Shown: positions 33,539-45,308, counted from the first letter of the stretch. The stretch is DNA of 64,000 nucleotides from Haberlea rhodopensis (GCA_907163345.1 CAJQUN010000009.1:6944001-7008000); one strand, 5' to 3'. Notes: generated by a model from the letters alone, not told the origin. A program made the numbers and translations.

Positions 33539-35839
33539 AAATGCTTTTATATTTATAAGCTGATTTTCAAAGTATTTGCAGTTGGAAATTAATGAATATA
33601 ATATTTAGTGAAATTTAGAATTTGAAAAATTAAAACAAAAAAAGTGCGTGCAATGTTTAGTTTTATTTTTGAATTTGAAAAAAAAAAAAGATTGGAGTAA
33701 ATATTTTAAGAAATAGTTTGAGGAGACAAAAATATATATTTAATGTAATTTTTATATAAAATTAGTTTTAAAGTGAATATAAAATTATAGTTTTAAAGTG
33801 AATATCAAATTATTGAGGATTATGCTTAGTTTTAAAGTGAATATAAAATTTTTATATCTAAAATAATAAAAAAAAATATTATATTGTATTCTAAATTAAA
33901 AATGGTTATAAATGTAGACGATGACTGAAAGTGAGATAATTCAAACTTTTTTCGGGAATTAGCCAAAAATTAAATTGGATATATAAAGGATAAATAATAA
34001 TTTACAAAAAATATTCTGAACAACCAACTAGTGGGTGACACTTTTTCTAGAATTTATTAATATATCGTCGGTGGAGTGTGCTATTGAAATTAGATGGAGT
34101 CGTTGACCAAACATGTGTGAATATCAATTTCTAGTCCAAGATTTTTTATTAAAAAAAAGAAGAAAAAAAAGAGAGAGTCGAGATTTGGTTGCTTTTTACA
34201 AACCACGAGTAAGTTCAGCTCACACATATATCATAGTCTTTAAACCTGGTTCAAACATTGACCACGTTCAAATGAAATGGATAATCGTGTTATTGGTTCA
34301 ATCAGTTAATCGTAATTGAATCAATTAGGTTAAGTTCTATCAAATATCAAACTAAATATTTTATTATAGAAGTATAGCCATGATAATTAATATTTACCAT
34401 ACAAAAACTCAATAAAAACCATTTTATATACTCTACAAAACAAATTATTAGAGTATTGTCAATGATAAATATTCATTAACAAAACTTGTACTGAACAAAA
34501 CAAATATAAAAAAGTTTAACATATAACAATTTATTTGTATTCTGATAAATGTATATGACTGACTTGTTTATTGTAGAAAACAACTTAAGAGTCTGAATGC
34601 ATCCATGTAGTAATATCAAAGAATACGATAAACTTTTATACTATAATACAAGAATACAATGGATTTTGAAGTTTTAATAACACTTTTATTTTGGGCTACA
34701 CAAAAAACGTATGTTAAAATTGTATATATATGTCTGATTTATAATAACATAATAGTATCATCATATTAAATTATTTGTTAATATTGCTTAGGGTAAATTG
34801 TCAATAGTCTCAAACTTTTAGGAGTAAACAAATATAACCCCGCTAAAATTATTTTTAATAAAAATGGTCTCAAGACCACTTTCCTACGAATTGACTCTCT
34901 CTGCCCTTTATTTACATGTTCGATAAAATGGCATTCCTTTCTTTCATTAACGGAGATGTACGCGTCCATTTTTAACGAAAAAATGATATTGCGATCCTTT
35001 TTATCCAAAAAATTAATTTGGTGTGACCATATTCGTTTACAAGTTATTATTGCAAATGATACTATTAAACGAGATCATTTTTATAATTTACCACATTATT
35101 TACACCACATTTTGTAGTAGGAAATAACCCGACGGATTTCTAACAATTGAGTCACTAGTTTTAACAAAAGCTTACCGATTTATTTGGGTTCTTATGAATC
35201 ACCTAAGAGCCGGTTAATAAAAAACTCAGACAAATGTATCTAAATTCACGGTTTTTTCGGTACTATGCATGTATCTATCACTGTTCCATTTCGTATCTTT
35301 GATTTTCAGATACATGTAAAGGCTAAATTTTGCTGCGATGCAAAAACTATTCATATTATGGACAATACTAAATGAATCGGGTGTTCGAAAAATGAGACAT
35401 TAAAAATATGTGATGTCTGTAAAGATAAATGTCGAGAAATAGGAAGTTAAAACAGTTGGTAAGCGAGCAGTCGAAAGTTCGACATGACTCAAGTGGCAAA
35501 CTTGGCATCTCCAGATGTTGAGAAATCTGCATTCAAGACATTAGTTGTCTCATAACATGAACAGAGGCGGATGCACATGAAGGTGAGGGAGGACAAGTCT
35601 CCCATCGTATTAGTCCTAAAACTATGACTCCAAAATCTGTAGATTACGCCATCTAAAATTGTATTTTACCCACAAAAATATTTTTCTTCTAGCTTTAATA
35701 TTATTTGCGTCCCCTCAACCTTCCAAATTTGCCTCGGAATATGAAGATAGTCTAAAGACGGTTCAAGCCGTAAAGGTTATCTAGCATTGTTGCCTCGGAT
35801 TTTGGTACGGTAGACGTGTATTTCATCCGAGCACCAAAC
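33539..35839. other. Intergenic AT-rich sequence, no gene seen
   Basis: About 2.3 kb without recognisable coding sequence. A phrase gttttaaagtgaatat(a/c)aaatt occurs three times between 33765 and 33850. Other open frames are short and AT-driven. Confidence 0.5.
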
Positions 35840-36366
35840 AATATACAAAAAGTAAATGAGATCAGATTTTTTACGTGGAAAACCCCCCAAAAGATGGGGA
35901 AAAAACCGCGGGACCTAGTCCGGTACAAATTTCACTATAAGCAAGTGTGTGATTTACAGTGTTCTTTACAAGAAATGAGCTAAGAAATGAAAATGGTGAA
36001 GGGGGAAGACCTCGGCTGCTGCTTGTTCTTGAGGAGGAAGGAGACACGCTCTCTTTTCCCCCCCAAGAAAGAGGTGTTGGCCTTCCCCATGCCCTCTCAA
36101 CCCTCCAGCCTGCTCTCTCATGGAAAATCCCTCTCCTTGCTTGGTGAGAGTTATCTGGTATTTATATGAGAATGGAGGAGACAACCTGTAACTACCTACC
36201 CAAGGTCTAGGGGACATTGTCTGATGCTGAAGGTAGGGGTCAGAGCCCTAGTGCTGGGGACCACAGACAACTATTGCACTCTTTGTACGATTTCTGCAGC
36301 TTTTAAGATATTATCCGTGTACGGAGATATGTTCTGTGCCTCTGATTTATGAGATCACTCCTCAGG

Positions 36367-36790
36367 TGTAGATCTCCCTGGAGGCCGACCTGGGGGTGGC
36401 CGAGGCGGAGGTCATCCTCGAGGCCGACCTGGGGTGGCCAAGGTGGAAGTCATCCACGCGGCCGAGCTGGAGGTCATCCTCGTGACCGACCTGGGGTGGC
36501 CAAGGTATAAATCATCTCGAAGCCGAGCTGGAGGTCATCCTCGTGGCCGACCTGGGGTGGCCAAGGTGGAAATCATCTCGAGGCCGAGCTGGAGGTCATC
36601 ATCGTGGCCGACCTGGGGTGGCCAAGGTGGAAATCATCTCGAGGCCGAGCTGGAGGTCATCCTCGTGGCCGACCTTGGGTGGCCAGGGTGGAGATCTTCC
36701 CAAGGCCGAGCTGGAGGTCATCCTCGTGGCCGACCTGGGGTGGCCAGGGTGGAGATCTTCCTGAGGCCGACCTGGGGGTGGCCATGGTAG
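36367..36790. repeat. Minisatellite 1, 61-bp unit, about seven copies
   Basis: The unit contains gaggccgagctggaggtcat followed by cctcgtggccgacctggggt and ggcc(a/g)aggtgga. Several consecutive copies differ by only a few bases. It is GC-rich, unlike its surroundings. Confidence 0.9.
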
Positions 36791-36950
36791 AGGTCTCGCC
36801 CAAGTCAGGTCTTGCACAGTCCATACTTTTACCAGGGTAACACCAGTATCCCCCCTCTAGTCGAGCTAGTGTAACGTTGTCTCGATTGTTCGGGTATTTT
36901 GGCAAGACCTGATCTGTTACTTGTGCAGGGATGACATCACGTTTGTCCTG

Positions 36951-37540
36951 AACTCCAGAAATAATAAACTGAGGACATAAAGTCTCTCGACCTGATCTCC
37001 AATATAATAAATATGAGCGGATAATGCTTTCCCGACCTGAGCTCCGGAAATAATAAATATGAGCCGGTAATGCTCTCCCGACGTGAGCTCCAGAAATAAT
37101 AAGTGAGCGGATAATGCTTTCCCGACTTGAGCTCCAGAAATAATAAATGTGAGCAGATAGTGCTCTCCCGACCTGAGTTTCGGAAATAATAAATATGAGC
37201 CGGTAATGCTCTCCCGACCTGAGCTCCAGAAATAATAAGTGTGAGCGGATAATGCTTTCCCGACCGGAGCTCCAGAAATAATAAATGTGAGCAGATAGTG
37301 CTCTCCTGACCTGAGTTCCGGAAATAATAAATATGAGCCGGTAATGCTCTCCCGACCTGAGCTCCAGAAATAATAAGTGAGCGGATAATGCTTTTCCGAC
37401 ATGAGCTCCAGAAATAATAAATGTGAGCAGATAGTGCTCTCCCGACCTGAGTTCCGAAAATAATAAATATGAGCAGATAGTGCTCTACCGACCTGAGCTC
37501 CGGAAATAATAAATATGAGCCTATAATGCTCTCCTGACCT
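36951..37540. repeat. Minisatellite 2, 46-bp unit with 42-bp variants, about 13 copies
   Basis: The unit is gacctgagctcc(a/g)gaaa followed by taataaatatgagc and (cgg/aga)taatgctctccc. Variants alternate in a regular order (short -gtgagcgg-, -gtgagcagatag-, -atgagccggtaa-), which suggests a higher-order repeat of about 3-4 units. Confidence 0.9.
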
Positions 37541-37801
37541 GTGCTTTTAATTGGTGCCAGGGCCTCATACACCTGGGCTTAAGCATGCAGGGCGGACCTG
37601 TGCTTTTAATTGGTGCCAGGGCCTCATACACCTGGGCTTAAGCATGCAGGGCGGACCTGTGCTTTTAATTTGTGCCAGGGCCTCATACACCTGTGCTTTA
37701 GTGACAGGGATGACCTGCACTTTTAATTGGTGTCAGGGCCTCATACACCTGGGCTTTAGTGACAGGGATGACCTGCACTTTTAATTGGTGCCAGGGCCTC
37801 A
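37536..37801. repeat. Minisatellite 3, 59-bp unit, about 4.5 copies
   Basis: The unit is gacctgtgcttttaattggt followed by gccagggcctcatacacctg and ggcttaagcatgcagggcg. The last copies use ctttagtgacagggat in place of cttaagcatgcaggg. It abuts minisatellite 2 directly. Confidence 0.9.
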
Positions 37802-38540
37802 TTGATAAGTGTATTTTATACACTTATATTTCTTCTTATTTTGCATGGTTTAGTGTTAGTTTTCGATCAGAATTACGCTTTTGGTTTTGTTATGTGTTTT
37901 TTTGTAGGAATCCAGGTAATTACATGTTTTGTGGACTAAAAGGGTGCTAATGACGGAAAGAACGGATGAATTGAAGCCAAAAATCTACAATATCAATCAT
38001 GGCAACAGGCGTAAAGACGCCTACTTTGAGGCGTAACTACGCCTAGCCCACGACAATTGAGTTTTTAAACGCCTCATACAGGCGTAACCACATAATTTAA
38101 AGCAGCAAAAAAATTATTTAATGACTTGTTTCTTTGCTTCTGCTTTTACCTGCTGCTTTTCAGAGAAACAATTGATATTTGTCTGAAAAACAGATAAACA
38201 GCTCTAAAAAGTATTTACAAATACTCACTAAGTACTATATTGTTTATGCTCTTGACGCCCTCTTACCTATTTATTCGTGTTTTCAGGTCTCTAGTAGCAG
38301 AACAAGCCATCGGAGACTGATTTGTTACATACAAATATTGTGATTCCCGCCAATAACTGAAGACGTCACTCAGTAATTACAACTACATCCATATTTCTCC
38401 ATTTTCAGTAGCATCAAGTGCCATGATGGGGATTATGTTTGAAATTCATGAGCTCCAAATAGAACGTGGATAATTTTGCTGGCAATGCGACATTCCCTGT
38501 GCTTAAGTGGGCTCGGGGGAATTTCCATCAATAATCAACT

Positions 38541-40074
38541 ATGTTGAACCAACGTTCCAAAAAATCACGTAGTGTCGAATGTTTCTCGGACGCCGGACAT
38601 AGGCACGACAGAACATATGTGTAACACAGTATCGGACACTCTATGTGGCGCGTCCATAATTTTTTTTCTAAAAAAAAAATATTCGACACGTGTCAGACAC
38701 ACCGTGGGCACGACAAGACACGAGAAAATTGTTTTTTTTTAAATAATAATAAAATGTTAAAAACTTATAACTGTTTTTTTTATAGAAAAAATGTTAAAAA
38801 TTATAACTTTTTTACGTAGTTTGGTGTAGTTTGAGTGATATTTGGTGTAGTATGAGTGGTATTTGACGTAATATAAAAAACAATGTTAAAAAAATATCAC
38901 TTTTTTTTTATGTTTATGTAGTTTGAGGGGTATTTGATGTACATTTTAATTAGTGAATGTCTGAATGATGTGTCTACAACTTTATATCATTTTCAATTTT
39001 GTTATTCAAATATTTGATAATGGAACTTTTTTTGTATTTCAGTATATTATAACATAGTGTATAAGTAGAATATATATATAAATTATTATTATATCTTAGA
39101 CGTTTCTTATACTGTAATTTTAGAAAATATGTGTCTATCCATGCAATACAGATGAACAATATCAAACATATTCACGAATTATGATAATCCAGAACTGCAT
39201 TTTAATATTCAAGTTACCCAATGCCATTTCAAGTTATGACTCGGGATAAAGTTCTAATTATCAACTTTCGGGCCTCTCACAGCTTTTGTGATACCGGAAC
39301 GGAGCCAACAGAAATTAAAAGAACTACAAATTTAGGATTTTTGGCAACGAACCTCACTGATTTTTCAAATAGATAGTTTACACCAATGTATTTTTAAAAT
39401 AGGTCGTTTATCTCTTGTTATTTTCAAAATATACAGTTTATTCCATGTGTTTTGAGAATACATAGTTTACCTCTTGGTTTATAAATTGGTTCAAAACATC
39501 CCTCCATATACGGGTTTAGTGTGCTATATTTTGTAAACCATATTATTAGAGATAGCAAATTGCCACTTCCTCACAAATTTAGCTCACCACCAGAGTATTT
39601 TCCTATGGGTAAAGAAACACCACCAGAGAGGAATAAAACTTGGGATACAGGGCAAACGAACTCACTCACCACTCTTGGCTTCCATCGAAGAGATACAGAG
39701 TTGAAAGAGAGAGCTTTAATTTTACTCAAGAAAGATTCAAAGTCTGCTTGTTTTCCTGATACAAAAATTTATAGACTAATGCGAGAATCAAACTCATTGT
39801 TTCCAGATTTAACTTTTTAAATTCCATCTTGGGAAACCAGTATATGAATGAAAGAACCTTGACTTCTCTTGGCTCAAGCATTGAGGTTAACGACACTCCC
39901 GTGACATTTTGTATGGATAAAACACAAAGATCCTCGATTATAAACCATGTTCAGGACTTAACTAAATAAGTTCTTCATGATTGTTGAAGTGTCGAATATA
40001 ATTGTAAGTAAAATTTAGTACAAGAAGATATACATTATAAAAAGTAATTGATCCTTCGAAGTTAATAATGTCTG
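38541..40074. other. Intergenic sequence with one unassigned open frame
   Basis: A GC-richer patch at 38570-38720 carries gacacgtgtc-type inverted text. An open frame on the plus strand (about 39570-39820) encodes KETPPERNKTWDTGQTNSL and continues hydrophilic to LFPDLTF. It is not biased in composition and could be a gene fragment, but it has no convincing start and I recognise no family. The remainder is AT-rich with no gene seen. Confidence 0.35.
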
Positions 40075-40872
40075 TCAACCAGTTCCTGGGGCCGGAAGGT
40101 TCAGATCCAAAGACAAGCCATTACCATGCTTGTTCAAATCTTCGTTCTCGTCCTCAATCACTTGATTGTGCTCTTCAATATAAAGGCATGCTGCAGTCGG
40201 GTTCGAAGACGGACTCACCAGCCCGGACCGGTGCCGTCTCATGTGTCCTCCTAGGGCCTGGCCGGAAGTGAACTCCGCCCCACAATGCAAGCACGTGTGA
40301 ATTCTTGGAGATGGAGCTGATTTCGGGGTGGCGAAATCCTCGGTGGTGGGAAAATTGTTCAGTTGAAGAGAGAGATAATTGGAGGACATTCTTTTTTTAG
40401 AAGATAATGATGGTGGTGATCGGAAATCATTTTCATTAAGAGACAATGCTGCTTTTCTCTCATTTTTTGGCTTCTTATGGCTGGCACGATGGCCTCCGAG
40501 GGCCTGAAAGGAACTAAAAGCGCGGTTACACGTCTTGCATGCATAAAAGCACGCTCGTTTTGCCTGCTGGTTACCTCCACCGCGCTGTAGGATGGCTGTG
40601 GCGGCATTGCTGTTCTGTGGGTGACCAGAGAAATGGCCCTGGGCTAATAAAATTAGGCAGCGGGCGGTTTCTTCTACTCCTCTGGTGGTGCTCTCCTCCG
40701 AGGAGATAGAGGCATTGAGATGGTGGTGTTTGTCTGAGATTGTGGCCACGTTGTGATCTCCGGCAGCGGAGGGTGGCCCGGTGGTGAAGGTTATGGGGGA
40801 ATGAATCATATATCGTTTGGTGCGCTTGCCCCTAACGATGGGGAAGAGGTCTTTATCCTCTTCAGACTCCAT
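40075..40872 (-). CDS. C2H2 zinc-finger repressor, ZAT5-like (C1-2i, EAR motif)
   Basis: An intact intronless gene of 265 aa. In order: a basic box RGKRTKR (14-20), probably the nuclear signal; an L-box EETARCLILLAQG (67-79); finger 1 (C112, C115, H128, H132) with QALGGH at 123-128; finger 2 (C194, C197, H210, H214) with QALGGH at 205-210; and an EAR repression motif LSLDLNLPAP at 253-262. QALGGH fingers are plant-specific DNA-binding modules, and the DLNxxP-type EAR recruits TOPLESS-class corepressors. Genes of this class act as fast stress-response repressors in the nucleus. The ATG at 40872 is preceded by a TATA-like ctatatatatatg at about 41064-41076 on the minus strand, 195-205 bp upstream. 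The two-finger arrangement and the C-terminal EAR point to the ZAT5/ZAT18 group; the exact orthologue is uncertain. Confidence 0.93.
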   Translation of the reverse strand: MESEEDKDLFPIVRGKRTKRYMIHSPITFTTGPPSAAGDHNVATISDKHHHLNASISSEESTTRGVEETARCLILLAQGHFSGHPQNSNAATAILQRGGGNQQAKRACFYACKTCNRAFSSFQALGGHRASHKKPKNERKAALSLNENDFRSPPSLSSKKRMSSNYLSLQLNNFPTTEDFATPKSAPSPRIHTCLHCGAEFTSGQALGGHMRRHRSGLVSPSSNPTAACLYIEEHNQVIEDENEDLNKHGNGLSLDLNLPAPGTG

Positions 40873-41063
40873 GCCCCACCTTCTCCACCAGAACCACCAT
40901 TAACATGCAAAATGAACCTTACAATTTGCTTTACTTCAAACTTTTTTGGAGAAATTAAAGGACAAATTGAGGTCAGGGAACCGAAGAGTTTTGTGTGTTG
41001 GATCAGTTGGAATTTTATACAGCCCCTCCTCCATCGTTGGATTACACACACACACTCACACAA

Positions 41064-41076
41064 CATATATATATAG
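41064..41076 (-). promoter_or_regulatory. Probable TATA box of the ZAT5-like gene
   Basis: The minus strand reads ctatatatatatg, followed by a gtgtgagtgtgtgtgtg microsatellite that would lie in the 5' leader. Confidence 0.5.
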
Positions 41077-41099
41077 TAATCTTGTGCAATTCTAAGTTT

Positions 41100-41609
41100 T
41101 TTAGGACATGTATTTCCAATGCTATCACTTTAGTTCAGGTCATACATTCGTAAATTCTTATGTGCACCGGGTTTGGACATCGCATATCATTAATACAAAA
41201 AAATGAACTAAATCGATATGTCAACCAAGGTTATTCAAATCATGGTAAACCAATTTTCTTTATGTCAATCCATACGTTGGGACCAGACTCTGACTTTCTT
41301 AATGGATTAAAACCGAACTTTGACTATCTATTTGAAAAACAAAACAAAAAAGGCTAAATTAGAGGGTGACTTTAGAATCTTCCCCTTTATTTTGCCTTCC
41401 CGGGGATCCTCTGTATCTATGAATTATAATGTAGGTGAAATTTTTGGTGTCTGTGATGTCAAGGACTTAGAATCTGAGGTAGCCATTGCTGGAAAAACAT
41501 TTAATCTCTGTTCTTAGCTCAAGACTTGGATGAATGGCCCTTTTATCATTTCTTTTAATTCCTAGTATTTTTTAGCATTATATTCTGGGGAGCTGTGGTG
41601 GATTTGCTT
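41100..41609. other. Intergenic sequence upstream of the zinc-finger gene
   Basis: No gene was recognised. Open frames at 41160-41517 have no family signature. It probably contains the distal promoter of the zinc-finger gene. Confidence 0.4.
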
Positions 41610-42044
41610 TAGAGCTGTCAGGGGTCGACCCACCAGATAGGTGGGGTTGGACCAAAAATTTTCCAGCCCGTCTCAATCCATTTGGGTTGGTGGTTTGGAC
41701 AGATTGGTCGGTGGGTTGTGTCAATTAATTAATTTATAATAAAATTTTGATTAATTAATTAAAATATGATTTATTAGTAATTTATTTAATACTTTTAATT
41801 CAGTAAAATATTTTAAATTAATTTTTTTATTTTTTTATTTTTTCTTGTATTGCCCTATCAAACCCGTGGTCTGCCTCGGATTTAGTAAAATATTTTAAAA
41901 TAATATTTCAATTTTTTATTTTTTCGTGTGTTGGCGGATCTAACCCGGTGTCTGTCTCGGTTTTGGGGTTTTTCAACCCGTCGGTAGGCGGACCCAAACA
42001 GGCCAGTTTTGTTCGGGTCGAGCTGACCCATTTTGACAGCTCTA
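41610..42044. mobile_element. hAT-type MITE, 435 bp
   Basis: The termini are tagagctgtca (41610-41620) and tgacagctcta (42034-42044), perfect 11-bp inverted repeats, followed inward by subterminal gggtcgacccacc and gggtcgagctgaccca. The flanking 8-mers atttgctt and gtttggtt match at six positions, fitting a decayed 8-bp hAT duplication. The interior is AT-rich with no coding capacity. Confidence 0.8.
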
Positions 42045-42084
42045 GTTTGGTTTCATTGGAAAATCATATATCTAATCATGTACC

Positions 42085-42559
42085 TCTGAAAAGAAATATC
42101 AATTCACGGCTAATTTAATAAAATAATATAAAAAACAAAAAAATTCAAAAATATTAAAACAAAAATTTATGTTTCTAAGATGAAACGCGAACCAAGTTCG
42201 CGATTCTAACTATGAACAGTAAGAATTGCGAACTCGGATCGTGTTTTTACTGTTCACGTTTTTTTTAACAACTTTTTCAATTTTTTTAACAACTTTTTAT
42301 TTTCCGGTTTTTTTAATTAAATTGAATGAAAATTTTAAACATTGTAATTGTCAAAATTCTCAAGTTTATTCCTTCTTCTATAAATCACTTATGTAATAAT
42401 TCTCTGAAATAAGTTCAGACTTGTTCAAATTTCATTAATGTTTCTTACTAATTTTGGGTAACCTGTTTGGAATGAGTTGTACTGATTGGCACTGATTTTG
42501 TCCAATGTGACGTATTGTTCCCCCACATCAAATAATAATAATAATAAAGCTGCCCACGA

Positions 42560-42603
<44 letters not shown>

Positions 42604-43020
42604 ATACTTAAAAAAAATTATTATTATTTTGTCCTATGGCGTCATAATTGAGTTCACTTGTAAAATAATCATAGTCACATTTATTGAATAAGTGAAAGAA
42701 AGTTAAAAGGCTATTTTTTTTTTAAAAAAATATTTGAATGATATATTAGGAACTTAAGGCTATTTCTAAATACAAAGTTAAATTAAGACTAAAATTCATT
42801 ATGGTAGTTTATATGAGGCCTTTTTTGAAAATTTCTCATTTGTTTTTACAAAAATTTGAAATTTTAAATTTAAAAAAAAAATTACTGTTCACAGTAAGAA
42901 TCGGTTCGCGTTTCACCTAAAAACGTAAATCATTTTTTTTAACTTTATTTTTGAATTTTTTATTGTTTATATTATTTTATTAAATTAGCCATCAATTCAA
43001 GAGAAATTTTGACCAACGAC
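42085..43020. mobile_element. Non-autonomous element with TIRs of about 110 bp
   Basis: 42098-42195 and 42903-43012 are inverted copies: both contain ggctaatttaataaaataat followed by an A-rich block and (a/g)gatgaaacgcgaacc or a close variant. Additional inverted text (gaacagtaagaat) lies inside the TIR boundary. The interior is AT-rich and holds an (ATT)n microsatellite. Long TIRs would suit a MULE-type MITE; the target duplication was not resolved. Confidence 0.65.
42562..42602. repeat. (ATT)n microsatellite
   Basis: About 13 uninterrupted att units, with a separate short (aat)n block just before, at about 42531-42546. The two face each other as an inverted pair. Confidence 0.95.
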
Positions 43021-43627
43021 TTGAAAAGAATTTTTGTTTTAAAAAAAATTTCCCTTCAGGTCATTTGCCAAACCAGCCCCTTTTAAATATTCATTCATCA
43101 GCAAGTCATATATTTGAACTTTTAACCTGTGTTTCAGAACCTTATATCCATAAAGAAGTATCAGCCTTCACCTTTTTTTTTTTATACTCTTTGTTATATT
43201 ATATTTCAGGCAAATTAGTGCGACCAAACAGATGGTTTCTGAAGAATCCCTTGCCACGGAAAGAAAATCTAGTGATTATGTTAGGAGTGGTGTATAGAAA
43301 GGAAGCAGACCCTTGCTGGAAAGAATCAATCTGTAAATCTCAGCACCCTTCATAATTTTATTCCCTAATTTTTGACAAGATTACGCTGTCATACATTTTC
43401 TGCCAGTGAAACTTGGAAAAGGGAGTCAAAGAAATCCTCTCGTCTCCAAAGAAACACTCTTTTGGAATTAGTGAAGTCTTACATCGTTGCTTTTGTGAAA
43501 ATCTTAGTGTTTCTCGGTTCATCGGTTGTTTCTTTTTCTTTTCATAGGCCAGAAGTTCCCTTCGCATGGATTGGAATGTTGAATCTGTAAAGGGATGCTG
43601 CTTTTGACCGAGTATAGATTTGAATAT
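43021..43627. other. Intergenic segment with weak coding-like text
   Basis: Between 43200 and 43360 one frame reads MVSEESLATERKSSDYVRSG after an acceptor-like atatttcag/gc. This could be a decayed exon, but no family was recognised and no partner exons were found. Confidence 0.25.
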
Positions 43628-43978
43628 TGTAGGATCAAGCTTTTACCGTTTTACCAAAAGCTGTAACTTTTGATAATGGTGCAACTATAATATTTTAAAC
43701 CATATAGCAGCTCAAGCACCACGTTTCGATCGCTCTCCAATCAGGGACAATTATTGCACTTCAACAATATCTCTCCCAATAATACACTACCTTGCAACCC
43801 AAAAGAATCGAACACATGACCTTAGCTCTGATACTAATTGTAGGATCAAGTTATTGCATCTTTACCAAAAACTGCAACTTTTTTGGCAACGTGTAACTCT
43901 AGTCTTTTTAAATCGTATAGCAGCCAAAACCCCGATTTCTACAGCTCTCCAAACAAGGCCAATTATTATACTCCAACA
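43628..43978 (-). mobile_element. TRIM (miniature LTR retrotransposon), 351 bp
   Basis: On the minus strand: a 5' LTR 43839-43978 (140 bp) starts tgttggagtataataattgg and ends gatcctaca. A PBS-like tagtatcagagctaagg (43822-43838) closely matches the initiator tRNA-Met site. The internal part is only about 70 bp, with a gggagagata purine tract. The 3' LTR 43628-43766 (139 bp) starts tgttgaagtgcaataattg and ends gatcctaca. Flanks are aatat (43623-43627) and aacat (43979-43983), an almost perfect 5-bp duplication. Short LTRs, PBS, PPT and no coding region define a TRIM. The LTRs are clearly diverged. Confidence 0.85.
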
Positions 43979-43983
43979 AACAT

Positions 43984-45308
43984 TATACGAAATTTTCAAG
44001 TGTTACCAAATTCATATTCTGATGATGTCAAATCTTCCTTGGGATATTGCCTTGTTTCTCCAGCAAGAAAAAAATTAAAATTTTACATGAATCTCTTGGA
44101 AAATTGACATTTTGAACCCCCAAAATATATTTCATTAAATAATTTCCCCCTTCCCAAGATTTTTCAGTCCGCTTGGTTAAAAAATTGTGTTATGGCTTGA
44201 GCTCAGATGTGGTGGCACTCCCTACATATCTATCAAAAAATGGTTTTCATATAGTTCTAATTTTAATACCGATTTGGGGGTTCTCTACAAATAATAACCG
44301 ACATAAAATCTTAGCATACTACGAAGTGAAACACAACATAACTTGGTAGATGAACTCACACGATTCAGTTTGCTTCAACCTACAAAAGAGGCATACAATT
44401 TGATTCCTATTCATTTCCATGGATCAAGACAATCAACCTCTATATCAATCAGAATTCAGGACCTAACAATGTTCGTCACATGAACTGAATGGGAGCGGAC
44501 GATTCCTCGCCTCTCCCTTTTCGGAGAATGGATGCAATCACAAGCAAGAGACTGAATGAGTGGGGCCCCCGAAAGCACATGCAGGATAAGCAGGTGGTTC
44601 AAAAGACTGTCTAAAAAAGGGTCCGGTCCAGAATTTCACAATTTTAGATTAAAATGTAACTAAACCAAACTTTACAGATTTTTCAGTTTTAGCTCTTTCG
44701 GATTTCGATAATTATAATTTTTTAATTTGTTTTCCAGCATCATATTCATCCGCACCCTGCAGTTTTGAATGTAAGCAAGTGACAAAAAGCAGACTGGTTG
44801 ACGGGTCTCCAATTTGCAGCATGTTGGAGAATACCAACACGTGCGAGGATGCCAATCCAAAATTAAAATACTGTTGGAATAAAGTTCTTGTAGAATTAGC
44901 CTCCAAGTAAGTAATGAACAAAGAAGACCGCACATCATAAATTCACTTCAAAACTTAGCTTATCCGCTTCCATTATTAGGAATGGTATGGTATGTACAAT
45001 GTGACAGAATAATTTTAGACTCTCAAACTTACTCAAAATTTACGCACCTCAATAAGCTTGAAGCCGTGTCAGAGTTCGAAATAATGAAGGCTTCAGCATG
45101 CAGCATCCGATGTTAATAAACTCGCCATTGTGGGGCCTCTCATTCTCCAAGAATGTGTTTCAGTTAGTATATTGCTGTCAGCAGGAAGTATTTGAAATTG
45201 CTGGAAAGAATTTACATATGCTTTGGCAGGTAAATCTCTCTAGACAATAGACTCAGCTGTCGAGCGACCAATAAAATTAAAGGTCAACGATTCGAGGGCA
45301 TGGAATTC
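43984..45308. other. Region between the TRIM and the glycosyltransferase gene
   Basis: No gene was recognised. The part nearest 45308 should contain the 3' UTR and polyadenylation region of the glycosyltransferase gene on the minus strand. The open frames at 44672-44938 lack family features. Confidence 0.4.

Larger units (their letters stand above)
35840..38540. mobile_element. LTR-retrotransposon debris containing three minisatellites
   Basis: No protein domain was found, but the composition changes abruptly to GC-rich. The opening (about 35875-35935) reads acgtggaaaaccccc...gggaaaaaaccgcggg, text common around plant LTR elements. Three unrelated tandem arrays follow back to back (36367-37801). 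From 37803 the sequence tgataagtgtattttataca begins a stretch resembling Ty3/gypsy LTRs, including aggcgt/acgcct palindromic blocks at 38005-38095. Tandem arrays inside untranslated regions are common in Tat/Ogre-type gypsy elements, so that origin is plausible. Boundaries and target duplications were not resolved. Confidence 0.45.

Noticed and set aside
36434..37572. Long open frames (up to about 210 codons) over the minisatellites
   Set aside because: The unit lengths 61 and 46 are not multiples of three, so the frames simply cycle through stop-free repeat units; not genes.
39521..39820. Single-exon gene call on the plus strand
   Set aside because: Coding-like text without a convincing ATG, promoter or family; reported only as an unassigned frame in the intergenic entry.
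40359..40607. Second frame overlapping the zinc-finger gene
   Set aside because: Alternative-frame shadow of the ZAT5-like coding sequence.
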